From positions 186,001 to 250,000 of the forward strand of contig OY725489.1 of NCBI GenBank assembly GCA_963281255.1: DNA of 64,000 bases. Direction: 5' to 3'. Under the pieces are notes generated by a model. The model was given only the letters and a program-made list of their open reading frames with translations, was not told where the DNA came from and ran no database searches. This document shows, piece by piece, positions 42,554 through 53,181 of the stretch. The translations under genes and the position numbers were made by a program. The stretch comes from Aphrocallistes beatrix (taxonomy: Eukaryota; Porifera; Hexactinellida; Sceptrulophora; Aphrocallistidae). Positions within the stretch are counted from its first letter, which is position 1. The number at the start of each line of letters is the position of its first letter.

Positions 42554-42868
42554 TACTTAGTCATAATCAAAAGAGATCACGTTACTTTTATAGTAATTCA
42601 TTCTGTCATATAGTTTAAGACATTCCTTATGCTATATTGTGTAACTAGGTTCGTAGCAGTAATTTAATCATCCTGTGATCAAGAGATGATTTCTAAATCA
42701 TTTAAGGTTTTACAGCATAAAAATTAACCAATCAAATTTAAACGCTGTTGTTATTCATATTTAGTATGCAAATGAGAAATGTACGTATCTATGAGTTAAA
42801 TATTTCGTAAAATATTATGTAAAGTCATATAATCTAAAAGTGTCCCTAAAATAGTCATTATTCTAAAT

Positions 42869-43213
42869 TTAATCGTCGTTTTCTTCAACACTCTCTCCTT
42901 CACTTGAGTCGAAGTTATTTTTCCCGATTTCCAAAGGAGTTAAGTCTTGAAGAGGCTTTTGATTGATTTGGTGGTTATTCAATTGGTCAGTTTCCATTTG
43001 GTCCCCCACAGAGGCATCCGATTCGCCAACTTCAGAGAAAAAGGTGTCGGTGACATGTGTGTTTGTGCTACAAGACAAAAGTGTCCGAATGGCTCTCTCC
43101 TCCACTTGCAGTCGGTACAACTGATCTTTCAGTCGTTTCTTTATGACATGAAAACTCTCGTACTCTTTATCTATTTCCGTGGCTAAATTTAGACTTTCTT
43201 GGAAGATTGCCAT
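42869..43213 (-). CDS. Small acidic coiled-coil protein, unknown
   Basis: 114 residues with a helical, heptad-like first half (ATEIDKEYESFHVIKKRLKDQLYRLQVEERAIRTLL) and an acidic, low-complexity second half ending SEGESVEENDD. No known family. It lies alone between GPCR-2 and GPCR-3, with TATA-like and CCAAT words upstream. The amphipathic pattern and lack of repeats support a real gene, but it has no paralogue in the window to confirm it. Confidence 0.5.
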   Translation of the reverse strand: MAIFQESLNLATEIDKEYESFHVIKKRLKDQLYRLQVEERAIRTLLSCSTNTHVTDTFFSEVGESDASVGDQMETDQLNNHQINQKPLQDLTPLEIGKNNFDSSEGESVEENDD

Positions 43214-43821
43214 TGGTTGGAATATTTCAGTTATTTCCTATGTGCTAGTTTGAATGGAGTATTGTAATAGAAAATAGAGGAGAGTTCTGCGATGAAATGA
43301 TTGGTCAATTAAATACTCTCCAATTTTTAAAGGGTGAGCTCAAACATAAATATATACAGAACTAGATTGATAATTGAATTTAGTTACCACTGGAAAATGG
43401 ATTTGAACGAGTCATCATCATCTCAGTATGATGACGTCATCACAATATTATAAAGATCGTATCAAGTATTCAATCCACTTTCAAAATTCAAGTTATTAAT
43501 AGCGACATAAAGTATTGGTGATTTGCTAGAGGTATTTAATTGCCAAGGTAGCTTTACTAATCAGAATTTAATAGTAGTATTAATAAAATATTTTTTAGGT
43601 GACAAAATATGCATATAGAATAATATTACATCCAAAATTTATATTCTAATAATAACTTTAATATTATAAATCCACGTGCATATTTGCATGTAGTCCATAG
43701 CAACGTGCTTAGACTCAGGTATGCGAACTCTGTTTCATCCAAGGTTCAATTTAATCACATGTAACTGATACAGTAGTCACAGATAAAAAGCTAGCCAATC
43801 AGCTTCAAGCAAATTGTAAGG

Positions 43822-44928
43822 ATGAATTTTTCTACTACGAACAAGTTAGGTATTTGGAATGCACCTAAAGACTGCGATAATTTAACCGTTAATTTAAACA
43901 CGTCTAATTCGACGTGTTTATCTCCAGCTTTACTTGTCTCAGGATTGGTTTTCGATATTTTCTCAATTTTTGGCGCACTTTTTATCATTTTGGCTTATTT
44001 GGCTTATCCAGAGCATAGAACACGCGCCAGACTATTTTTGCTATTTATAGCTATAGCCGACTTTTTCACAGCTGTTTTTTACGGAATCGCTTTGATTTGG
44101 TCCCTCACAGATGTTAATTATTCTAGTTGCACCCCCAAAAAATCCAGTTTCCAATTATGGAGCTGCATCATCCAATCATTTATCGACCTCTTCTTCCCAC
44201 TGGCCTCATTTTTCTGGACAATTATTTTGGGTTTTCATATTATTTTCGCAATCTCGAGTAAATCCTACTTCAAACGGAAGCCTATCTTTGTAGCTCTCCT
44301 TCTGATTGGTTGGGGGGTTCCCTTCCTAATTTCCTTCACCGCACTCTTTATGAATATTCTAGGTCCAGGTACTTCCACTACTTCGGCGGGATGGTGCTTC
44401 ATCAACTATCATGTTTTAACAACAACTAAAAGTGATATAAATGACTTCAATTGGCTATTGGAGTTCTTATTTGCGAAAATGTGGGACATATTTGCATTGC
44501 TGATCGTTACCATCATATATCCTCTCCTGTTCATTCGAGTTTTCTATTTAAAGTATCGATCCAACGTCAACATAGCACTTCCAGATCTGAAGCTGATACT
44601 CATTCCTTGTGCATTCTTGTTGCTAAGGATTTGGGGAGACATTCGTTGGGCGAAAGGAGTATTAACAAATAATAGTACAAGTACGCCGTATGATAATCTA
44701 TGCGAGAACCTATTTGAAAAGTTCTTCGCATTCGCTCAAGCAATCGGGGATCCAGGACAGGGCTGGGCCAATGCAATCTTGTACTTAGTCTTCACTAAAG
44801 TCATTCGAGATAGCATCTATGCCTCATTTATGAACTTTTTCAGGAAAATCAACCATTTTTGCTGCAAAACCTTTTGTGGAAGAAATCGAGGAGAAAGAAA
44901 AAAGTTAATTAACTACGAATATATATAG
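43822..44928 (+). CDS. GPCR-3: Dicty_CAR/GPR157-type receptor
   Basis: 368 residues, intronless, intact. The extracellular start has five N-glycosylation-like sites in 30 residues. TM1 follows, then ARLFLLFIAIADFFT (TM2), SCTPKKSSFQLWSCIIQSF with the extracellular Cys pair, FFWTIILGFHIIF (TM3), GWGVPFLISFTALFMNIL (TM4), GPGTSTTSAGWCF, KMWDIFALLIVTIIYPLLFI (TM5), DLKLILIPCAFLLLRIWGDIRW (TM6), AIGDPGQGWANAILYLVFTK (TM7). The tail has a Cys-rich patch (CCKTFC) that could be palmitoylated. It is the parent-like copy of the tandem pair. Confidence 0.88.
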   Translation: MNFSTTNKLGIWNAPKDCDNLTVNLNTSNSTCLSPALLVSGLVFDIFSIFGALFIILAYLAYPEHRTRARLFLLFIAIADFFTAVFYGIALIWSLTDVNYSSCTPKKSSFQLWSCIIQSFIDLFFPLASFFWTIILGFHIIFAISSKSYFKRKPIFVALLLIGWGVPFLISFTALFMNILGPGTSTTSAGWCFINYHVLTTTKSDINDFNWLLEFLFAKMWDIFALLIVTIIYPLLFIRVFYLKYRSNVNIALPDLKLILIPCAFLLLRIWGDIRWAKGVLTNNSTSTPYDNLCENLFEKFFAFAQAIGDPGQGWANAILYLVFTKVIRDSIYASFMNFFRKINHFCCKTFCGRNRGERKKLINYEYI

Positions 44929-45592
44929 ATTTATTGTTGTGTTTATTATCCTAAACTGTTCATTTGAAACTAACCCATTTTGGCTTGATGTATATTTGTG
45001 TATCTTAAATTGAACTTCACAACTCCATATATGTCGTTATCTAATTAAGAAATTATGTTTGTGTAAATATTTATCTTGGTAAAGTGTTAGGGGATTTTAG
45101 TAGTAAATAATCTACAAAATAAACAAATAATCAACAATAATCATAAATAGAGAAGAGTTCTATTGTACTAGTTATGCAGTAAGCCGAGGCGATGAAATGA
45201 TTGGTCAATTAAATACTACTCCAATATATAAATGGGTAAGAGTTATCGAAGTATTGTCGAGGTGTCAAACATAAATATATATATATATATATATACGAGT
45301 ATATATACTATATATGTAGATCTATATTGATAACTATCCCAATTTAGTTACCACTGAAAAAAGGATGTCAAAAAATCATCTCAATATGATGACGTCATCA
45401 TAATATTATAAAGATCGTTTCAAGTATATCAAGTAAAAAATCCACGTGCGTATTTGCATGTGGTCCATAGCAACGTGCTTAAACTCAGGTATGCGAACTC
45501 TGTTCTATCCAAGATACAATCAATCACATGTAACTGATACAGTAGTCACAGATAAAAAGGTTAGCCAATCAGCTTCAAGCAAATTTGTAAAG

Positions 45593-46686
45593 ATGAGTTA
45601 CTATACCAACAATTTCGGCATTTGGAATGCACATAAAGACTGCGATAATTTAAACGTGTCAAACTCAACTTCGACGTGTTTGTCTTCAGCTTTACTTATT
45701 TCAGGGTTGGTTTTGATATTTTCTCAATTTTTGGCGCACTTTTTACCATTCTGACTTATTTGGCTTATCCAGAGCATAGAACACGCGCCAGACTATTTTT
45801 GCTATTTATAGCCATAGCCGACTTTTTCACATCTGTTTTCATTGGAATCGCTTTGATTTGGTCCCTCATAGATGGAACTTATTCAAGTTGCACCCCCCAA
45901 AAATCCAGTTTCCAGTTATGGAGCTGCATCATCCAATCATTTATCGACCTCTTCTTCCCACTGGTCTCATTTTTCTGGACAATTATTTTGGGTTTTCATA
46001 TTATTTTCGCAATCTCGGGTAAGTCCTACTTTAATCAGAAGCCTATCTTTGTAACTCTCCTTCTGATTGGTTGGGGGGTTCCCTTCCTAATTTCCTTCAC
46101 CGCACTCTTTATGAATATCCTCGGTCCAGGTGCTTCCATCGCATCGCCTGGCTGGTGTTTTATCAACTATCAAGTTTTAATAGCTAAAGATGGTAGAAAC
46201 AGCTTCAATTGGATATTGGAGTTCTTCTTTGCAAAGATGTGGGACATATTTGCATTGCTGATCGTTACCATAATATATCCTTTCATGTTCATTCGAGTTT
46301 TCTATTTAAAGTATCAATCCGAACTCGTCATAGCACTTACAGATCTGAAGCTGATACTCATTCCTTGCGTGTTCTTGTTGCTAAGGATTTGGGGAGACAT
46401 TCGCTGGGCATTTGAAGTATATAATATAATAAATAATGTTGAAAACACGACGGCTAATAATCCATGCAAAACCCCATTTGAAAAGTTCTTCGCATTCGCT
46501 CAAGCTATCGGGGATCCAGGCCAGGGATGGGCAAATGCAATCCTGTACTTACTCTTCACTAAAGTCATTCGAGATAGCATCTACGCCTCATTTATGAACT
46601 TTTTCAGGAAAATCAACCATTTTTGTTGTGAAATTTTTTGTGGAATAAAACAAGGAGAAAGAACACAGTTAATTAACTATGAATAG
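45593..46686 (+). pseudogene. GPCR-4: tandem copy of GPCR-3 with one-base frameshift near the start
   Basis: The open frame from ATG 45,593 (MSYYTNNFGIWNAHKDCDN) runs into TM1 and breaks at about 45,712-45,715: GPCR-3 reads ggttttcgatatt, here ggttttgatatt, one C missing. The remaining 330 residues continue in the next frame without any other lesion, including SPGWCF, DLKLILIPCVFLLLRIWGDIRW and AIGDPGQGWANAILYLLFTK. A lone one-base deletion in an otherwise conserved gene suggests recent loss or a sequencing error in a T/C run. The tail region after the stop (46,690-46,760) repeats the last 70 bases of the gene in degenerate form. Confidence 0.83.
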
Positions 46687-47008
46687 CATCTACGTTTCTA
46701 TGAAGAAAATCAACTATTTTAGCTGTGAAACTTTTTGTGGATGAAAACAAGAAAGAAAAAAGTTAATTAACTACGAATATATATATATAGATTTAACTGT
46801 TTATTGTTGTATTTATTATCCTGAATTGTTTATTTGAAACTAACCCATTTTGGCTTGATGTATATTTGTGTATCTTAAATTGAAATTCATAACTCCATAT
46901 ATGTCGTTATCTAAATAAAAGGTTTTATTTGTGTAGATATTTATCTTGGTAAAGTGTTAGGGGATTTTAGTAGTAAATAATCTTACAAACAACAAAATAA
47001 ACAAATAA

Positions 47009-48106
47009 TCAACAATAATCGTTCTTCTTATCATAACTTTGAATGTCCGTAACATCCGAACTCTTCAATAGCGGAGTACTTTCCAGTTTTCTTCCTTTCT
47101 TGAAAATACCGCAAAACAAAACTATCAATCTTTTCCGCATCGCTTGGTTGAAAATGACATACAAAATGGCATTCGCCCATCCCTGCCCAGTGTCGCCTAC
47201 CACCTCCATAAAGGCAAGAGCCGCTTGTGCCGTGCTGCATTTGTTGTTCTGTGACACCCACACATTGCCCAATATCCACCTGATGTTGCCCCATACACGG
47301 AGAAGAAGGTAGATGAATGGGATCCAGATTAGTCTGAAATCGTGTCGCTCTCGGAAAGCCCAAATTCCCTCATTTCTATAGTTGAAACGGCAGATGCGAC
47401 ACGAAGACACAGTGTACACAATCCCGAGAATAAACACAGTGGCAAACTCCCAGAATTTACTAATGAAAAACTCCTCAAGCAGAACATTCGTATTGTCAGT
47501 TTTATTGAATGTGGAAGTATAATTCTTGACAAAACACCATCCGACATTGACACTTTGTGTCCCAGGGCCCAATATGTTTAATATGAACGCGACAGAAGTG
47601 ACAATAAGTGGAGCCACCCACGGAAAGGTGTGAAGAAAAACACTTCCGTATTTGTTGTCAAACGGGTTTATTCGGTAGAAGAGACAGGTGATATGAATCC
47701 CGAGGATACAGGTCCAACAGCTGGATGCCAGTGTCGCAAAAAGATTGACAGCTGATTGGACAGCGCAAGCATACAATTCTCCAAATTGTTTGTTTGCATA
47801 ACAAAGCGAATAATCAACATTAAACGAAGTGTAAACAAAAGCAAACACGTACGAAAGCGAGTTCACCAAGTCAGCGATGGAAATCATCAACAAAATTAGG
47901 CGGGCTTTTGTCCTTAGTTCTTCAAAGAAAATATACGTGGCGATTATGAAAATGGCGCCTAAAATGGATAGGTTGGAAGAGGTAAGGCCGACCGCCACTA
48001 CTGAATCTCTATAGATGTGAATGCAGGTACCGTTAGACCGGACGGTCGAAATATTCGGACATTTGGCATCCCAAACCCAGATACTACTTGTAGAATTGTG
48101 ATTCAT
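47009..48106 (-). CDS. GPCR-5: Dicty_CAR/GPR157-type receptor
   Basis: 365 residues, intronless, intact. Motifs: ARLILLMISIADLVN (TM2), CYANKQFGELYACAVQSAVN, CWTCILGIHITCLF (TM3), GPGTQSVNVGWCF, DFRLIWIPFIYLLLRVWGNIRW (TM6), VVGDTGQGWANAILYVIFNQAMRKR (TM7; GDTGQ instead of GDPGQ). The cytosolic tail ends in a lysine-rich stretch and ESTPLLKSSD. It is more similar to GPCR-6 than to GPCR-3/4 (shared ARLILLMI.IADLVNS and RLIWIPF). Confidence 0.88.
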   Translation of the reverse strand: MNHNSTSSIWVWDAKCPNISTVRSNGTCIHIYRDSVVAVGLTSSNLSILGAIFIIATYIFFEELRTKARLILLMISIADLVNSLSYVFAFVYTSFNVDYSLCYANKQFGELYACAVQSAVNLFATLASSCWTCILGIHITCLFYRINPFDNKYGSVFLHTFPWVAPLIVTSVAFILNILGPGTQSVNVGWCFVKNYTSTFNKTDNTNVLLEEFFISKFWEFATVFILGIVYTVSSCRICRFNYRNEGIWAFRERHDFRLIWIPFIYLLLRVWGNIRWILGNVWVSQNNKCSTAQAALAFMEVVGDTGQGWANAILYVIFNQAMRKRLIVLFCGIFKKGRKLESTPLLKSSDVTDIQSYDKKNDYC

Positions 48107-48581
48107 TAGCCAATGAGAGTTCTTCTTTGGGATATTTATAGCTCAAAGTTGAGGTATAGGGTTACTGTAAGGCCTACAAGAATGTGGCGAGAGTTTCCAT
48201 TTCAAAATGATCAGATTAAAGATTTTAATTCAACAAAGGAATTAAATGTAATATTGACTCCATTAAACACACTTATTTTGTTTGTTTTTGTTTACATCAT
48301 AGCTATAAAGTAAACAAATTTCAAGATTATGCGAGGAGGGATTTTCTTTCAAATGTGTGTATTTTAAAAATCGTATTTCTCTCACGCACACCTAGGTTAT
48401 GCAAATTTATGTAAAGTTTTCTTAAATTTCTGAACATTTTTTTAAAAAAACTAAAATGGAACCGCATGTAGGGCGACCCATGCTTATTATTTATTAAAGT
48501 TCAACACTTTTTGTGTACAAGCTCTGGTTATAAACAACAAATTATCAAAATAATATAAACATACAATAAAAGCTTAAACGA

Positions 48582-49706
48582 TCACAAATTTGTAACAATA
48601 GACTCAGTTCTCTCAGGCGCACTCGTCATTCTTGAAACGAGCCTAGATTTCTCACCATTCTTCATCCTAATGGCGGGCAAATTGTGTCGTCTGGGACAAC
48701 AATATAGTTTAAAATTGTTGAAAATTCGTTTTCGTAGCATTTGATTGAAGACAATGTAAACGAGTGCATTCATCCAGCCCTGTCCTGGATCACCAATAGA
48801 TTGTAGGACGGACAAAGCGTATTGGTAATCTGGACAAGACAAATCGCCCCCTGTATTAAAATCAGCTGGCAAATTTACAGCCCATCGGATGTTCCCCCAA
48901 ATACGGAGCAAAACGAAAACAAATGGGATCCAAATCAGGCGTACGTCTTGGGAGGTGAAAAACCGGCAAAGATCTTCCTTAGACTTTGGTTGTTTACAAA
49001 TAAAAACGCAAGAAATCGAGTAAACAATTGCTAAAACTACAAAACAACCGATTTCCCAAATCTTAGCGAAAACCAATTCCAACCAGAAATGTCCATCTTT
49101 TAGTTCTGCATTGTCATAGGAACTAATGAAGCACCAACCAACACTGACATGATCGTATCCGGGCCCGAACACATTCAGGAAAAGTCCTAAAACCGAAACT
49201 GAAGCCGGAATTCCCCACGCTAGGAGACTGATAATAATCAAGTTGCGTTTTCTCCTTAAAACATTGAAGGGCCCGCAAATGAGGAGAGTTATGTGGATGC
49301 CTAGGATGAAAGTCCAAACGATGGAGGCATTGTTTGAGAAATTAGAAAAAGTGGCTTGACCGACACAAAACCCAATTTCATACGCTGGTTTATCTGGATA
49401 GCATAATGCATACCCCGGCACGGCAAGGCTATAAATAAACGAAACCCCATACGAGATGGAGTTGACCAGATCTGCAATGGCAATCATGAGTAGTATCAAC
49501 CTGGCTTTAGTTCTCAGATCTCTGAAAGTGTAGTAAGTGACGATTATGAATATTGAGCCAAAGATTGACAATGCATCAAAAAGGAGGGCTATGATAGGCA
49601 GAAGAGAACCGTATTGAAAAAAACAGGCGCTAACTGTGTCGTTAGAGGTGTTAGGACCAAATCCGACACAAGTTGTATTTCCAATCCACCAATTCCGATT
49701 CACCAT
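48582..49706 (-). CDS. GPCR-6: Dicty_CAR/GPR157-type receptor
   Basis: 374 residues, intronless, intact. TM2 ARLILLMIAIADLVN, CYPDKPAYEIGFCVGQATF, TM3 VWTFILGIHITLLI, GPGYDHVSVGWCF, QDVRLIWIPFVFVLLRIWGNIRW (TM6), SIGDPGQGWMNALVYIVFNQMLRKR (TM7). The 50-residue tail is Ser/Thr- and Arg-rich (RLVSRMTSAPERTESIVTNL), a plausible kinase/arrestin target. A copy of its 5' end survives as a relic at 50,030-50,200. Confidence 0.88.
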   Translation of the reverse strand: MVNRNWWIGNTTCVGFGPNTSNDTVSACFFQYGSLLPIIALLFDALSIFGSIFIIVTYYTFRDLRTKARLILLMIAIADLVNSISYGVSFIYSLAVPGYALCYPDKPAYEIGFCVGQATFSNFSNNASIVWTFILGIHITLLICGPFNVLRRKRNLIIISLLAWGIPASVSVLGLFLNVFGPGYDHVSVGWCFISSYDNAELKDGHFWLELVFAKIWEIGCFVVLAIVYSISCVFICKQPKSKEDLCRFFTSQDVRLIWIPFVFVLLRIWGNIRWAVNLPADFNTGGDLSCPDYQYALSVLQSIGDPGQGWMNALVYIVFNQMLRKRIFNNFKLYCCPRRHNLPAIRMKNGEKSRLVSRMTSAPERTESIVTNL

Positions 49707-50029
49707 TAATCAAACAAATTTATAAAATATAGACTCTCTCTTAAGTACTTATATATAGCGACTCTATGAAATCGATATTCCCATACTGAATAGGCCATGT
49801 TAATGGATGAGGTAGAAGTCCATTAAATTGTGTCGTATGCCACTTTAAGAAATATCGTAGCTCAAGGTGGCATGCCTGTCATTGTCACTTTTTATTTATT
49901 CTATATTTATCTCATGCGTCCATGGTGTAAGCTAAGTAGGCAATCGTAGGCACCCGTAGGGCGCCTACTTTGGACAAAGTGTCCGCAAATCGCTCTTTTC
50001 GATTCCTGGTTGATAAATACAGGTGACAT

Positions 50030-50200
50030 TCAGAGAGATTGGTTGGATCAATTCCGACACATTTCTCACCATTATGAGACTAAGTATCTATATATAGCTA
50101 CTGGGAATTGCTATTCTCAACTGGATAGGACATGTAATGGAGGAGTGTTATGAACCATTGAATTGTGTCACATTTACACGCCACAATTTGTATTATGTTT
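50030..50200 (-). repeat. Duplicated relic of the GPCR-6 5' region
   Basis: The string gattggttggatcaattccgacac, then 'caccattatgagac', 'tatatatagc', 'ggacatgtaatgga' and 'attgaattgtgtc' parallels 49,680-49,835 (start of GPCR-6 and its upstream DNA). Only the promoter-side end of a lost copy remains. No gene is seen in 49,707-50,030. Confidence 0.5.
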
Positions 50201-50285
50201 AGAATTCAAGTCATTTAGTAAACATGCAATATATAAAAAAAGTTCGTAAAGAAAACAAACAAACCAATAATTTAATAATAAAAGT

Positions 50286-51289
50286 TCAAAAGCTTGCAGT
50301 TTCAGTTTCATTAATCGCTTGGTAAGAACGAAGTTTTCTGTAGAAAGACTTGATGAAGCGTTTTCTCACTCTTTTAGTGAAGATAATGTAGATGAGTGCG
50401 TTGGCCCATCCTTGCGCGGGTTCAAAGAAAGCCTGCGGGTACAGGAAGAAGTTGTTTCCATCTTCATTATACCACTTCATAGGGCTGAGAAACAAATGAA
50501 ACTCTCCCCAAATCCTAAGAAATATTAACACAATCGGGATGCAGAACAGTTTAAAGTCGAGATCTCCGACTGATCTCCAAAATGTATGTGAAAGTCTTTT
50601 AATTTTGAAGTAGCGAATCAGAATCAAGAAGTAGAAGAATGAAATTAAGATAATAGTGATTATGTCCCAAACCTTCCCTGTTAGCAAATCATAAATCATA
50701 TATCGATTGTCATCCTCAGGGATTTCTTCGAAATCTCGAATGAAACACCAGCCAGCTGTCACGCTAGTACCGGGACCGAACCTCCCCGCCCAAAATGCAA
50801 AAGTAGTCACTAAGAATGGAATGCATAATCCTACGAAAACTGAAATATAAAAATTCCGGTTTCTCTTGAATACATTTCTCTGATGGAATAGAAGAAGAAT
50901 GTGCAGGGCGAGGAGGATGGTGAAGGAGAAGGAGCAAAGCGTGAAGAAGTTGTTGGCAGAAGCTTGGAAGACACACGTCCATATTTCAGCCTGTGTCTTG
51001 TTGCTATAGCAGACGGTATAGTTCCAGTTTGAGAGTGAATAGGAATGTGTGCAACCGAGTATGAAACTGCGTTCAGCAAATCTGAAACCGCAATTAGAAG
51101 TAAGAATTGGCGCGCGCGCGTTTTCAGGTCTTCGAATAGGAAATATGTAACGATGATAAAAATAGAACCAAAAACGGCAAAAATGTCTGAAGTTAGGCCT
51201 ATCACGTAAACTGCAGTTGTACTATTTTGAAATTTGTGAGTAACGGTGATGTTTTGACAAATATTTCCACCGATTCCTGGAAACTCCAT
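50286..51289 (-). pseudogene. GPCR-7: tandem copy of GPCR-8 with two-base frameshift
   Basis: It aligns with GPCR-8 throughout. From ATG 51,289 the frame is intact through TM2 (ARQFLLLIAVSDLLN), then at about 51,047-51,050 an extra GT (aatgtgtgcaac versus aatgtgcaac in GPCR-8) shifts it before TM3. The other frame continues to a normal end at 50,286 with GPGTSVTAGWCF, DLDFKLFCIPIVLIFLRIWG and FFEPAQGWANALIYIIFTK. There is no other damage. The extra GT extends a GTGT run, a typical slippage site. Confidence 0.83.
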
Positions 51290-51654
51290 TTTGCTAATTT
51301 AGTTCTAGTCTACCTAATGATAATGAATCTAAGTAGAGAAGTAAGCGACCAATCAAATTGTAGAATAAGAATATTTAATAATTATTAAAACCTTAAGATG
51401 ACTTGGGGTCAAAGGTATAAATAGAAAAAAAACCACTTTCATTTTCATTTTCATTTTCAATTCACTTTCAATTCAACATTCCTAGCCAAAGTTGAGTTAA
51501 ATTCAATAGTTATGTTTGCTTTTTGTGAGTGTTTTTTAATTTTACAAGTATCAAGTGGCAAACATAAACAACCGAGAACTCCAGTAAACAAATCTCGTTT
51601 GTATCAACAAAATTTACCATCAAAAATGTATACAAAGTTTCATAAGAAGATAAC

Positions 51655-51830
51655 ATCTATATCAGAGCGAGAAAGAACATTTTTCTTCTCACTAACACCG
51701 AACAAAAGGGACATAATATGGACAATCAGGAAAACGGTGAAAGTGAAACAGGAAAGCGAAAAGAAATTGTTGCAGTCCCCGAAACGACACAGAACCATAT
51801 TCCATATTGTGGCTTTCCGATGTGACACAT
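51655..51830 (-). pseudogene. Relic of a GPCR-9-like receptor (TM3 region)
   Basis: The plus-strand text gtgaaagtgaaacaggaaag, gaaaagaaattgtt and attgtggctttccga matches 53,870-53,960 in GPCR-9, covering only the loop before TM3 and TM3 itself. Small deletions break the frame. It sits at the junction of the GPCR-7/GPCR-8 duplication. 51,300-51,650 holds no other gene. Confidence 0.65.
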
Positions 51831-51938
51831 TCTACACCACAATATGTATTATATTAGTTTAGAATCTAAGTCTGTTAGTAAACATGCAATATATCAAAAA
51901 GTTCTTAACAAAAACAAACAAAAAATAATATAAACAAT

Positions 51939-52937
51939 TCAATCGCTTGCAATTTCATTGATCGCTTGGTAAGAACGAGGTTTTCTGTAGAAAGACTTGT
52001 TCAAGCGTTTTCTCACTCTTTTAGTGAAGATAATGTAGATGAGTGCGTTGGCCCATCCTTGCGCGGGTTCAAAGAAAGCCTGTGGGTACAGGAAGAATGT
52101 GTCTCCATGTTTTTTATACCAGTAGATAAAGCTGAGAAACAAATGAAACTCTCCCCACATCCTGATAAGTATGAACACAATCGGGATGCAGAACAGTTTA
52201 ATGTCGAGATCTCCGACTGATTTCCAAAAGTTCATATGCGAAAGTCTTCGGCTTCTGAAGTAGCGAATCAGGATCAGAACGTAGAAGAATGAAATTGAAA
52301 TAACAGTGATTAAATCCCACACCTTCCCTGTTAGAAATTCATAAATCATATATGGATCGGTATCTTCAGGGATATCTTTGAAATCTCGAATGAAACACCA
52401 GCCAGCTGTCACGCTGGGACCAGGACCAAACCACCCCGCCCAAAATGCAAAAGTGGTCACTAAGAATGGAATGCAGATTCCTACGAAAACTGAAATATAA
52501 AAATTCCGGTTTCCCTTGAATACATTTCTCTGATGGAATAGAAGTATAATGTGCAGAGCGAGGAGGATGGTGAAGGAGAAGGAGCAAAGCGTGAAGAAGT
52601 TGTTGGCAGAAGCTTGGAAGACACACGTCCATATTTCAGCCTGTGTCTTGTTGTCATAGCAGACGGTATAGTTCCAGTTTGAGAGTGAATAGGAATGTGC
52701 AACCGAGTATGAAACTGCGTTCAGCAAATCTGAAACCGCAATTAGAAGTAAGAATTGGCGCGCGCGGGTTTTCAGGTCTTTGAATAGGAAATATGTAACG
52801 ATGATAAAAATAGAACCGAAAATGGCAAAGATGTCTGAAGTTAGGCCTATCACATAAACTGGAGTTGGATTGGGTAGCAAATTGTGAGTTACGTTGATGT
52901 TTTGACAATAATTCCCACCGATTCCAGGAAACTCCAT
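51939..52937 (-). CDS. GPCR-8: Dicty_CAR-type receptor, FEPAQGW subtype
   Basis: 332 residues, intronless, intact. TM2 ARQFLLLIAVSDLLN, CYDNKTQAEIWTCVFQASANN, TM3 SFSFTILLALHIILLF, GICIPFLVTTFAFW (TM4), GPGPSVTAGWCF, DLDIKLFCIPIVFILIRMWGEFHL (TM6), FFEPAQGWANALIYIIFTKRVRKR (TM7). TM7 begins FEPAQ where GPCR-1 to -6 have GDxGQ, and the SxGWCF box is TAGWCF, so GPCR-7, -8 and -9 form a distinct subgroup. Glycosylation-like sites in the N-terminus (NVTHN) support an extracellular start. Confidence 0.88.
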   Translation of the reverse strand: MEFPGIGGNYCQNINVTHNLLPNPTPVYVIGLTSDIFAIFGSIFIIVTYFLFKDLKTRARQFLLLIAVSDLLNAVSYSVAHSYSLSNWNYTVCYDNKTQAEIWTCVFQASANNFFTLCSFSFTILLALHIILLFHQRNVFKGNRNFYISVFVGICIPFLVTTFAFWAGWFGPGPSVTAGWCFIRDFKDIPEDTDPYMIYEFLTGKVWDLITVISISFFYVLILIRYFRSRRLSHMNFWKSVGDLDIKLFCIPIVFILIRMWGEFHLFLSFIYWYKKHGDTFFLYPQAFFEPAQGWANALIYIIFTKRVRKRLNKSFYRKPRSYQAINEIASD

Positions 52938-53181
52938 CTCCCAACTAATCAGTCCTAGTCTGCCTAATGATAATGACTAAGTAAGCGACCAATCAACTTG
53001 TAGAATAAAAATATTTTATTTCAATGGTTTCGTTGCTTTTTTAACTTTTAATAATAAAAATTTTAATGAAATAGTTTTAGGAATATATTTACACTACTAC
53101 TACTTTGCAAGTTAAGTAAACAAACAAATACTGAGTAAACAATAACAAATAGAGCAACAATATAATCGAAAACAACAATAA

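Larger units (their letters stand above)
43260..46960 (+). repeat. Tandem duplication carrying GPCR-3 and GPCR-4
   Basis: Units of about 1.8-1.9 kb (about 43,260-45,060 and 45,150-46,960) share promoter, coding and 3' DNA: gatgaaatgattggtcaatt, gatgacgtcatca and ataatattataaagatcgt upstream; ggcttgatgtatatttgtgt and ccatatatgtcgttatctaa downstream. Each unit includes a palindromic TGACGTCA upstream of the receptor start. Confidence 0.85.

Noticed and set aside
51512-51862. 116-codon plus-strand frame
   Set aside because: Its second half is antisense to a receptor relic; the rest has no recognisable content.
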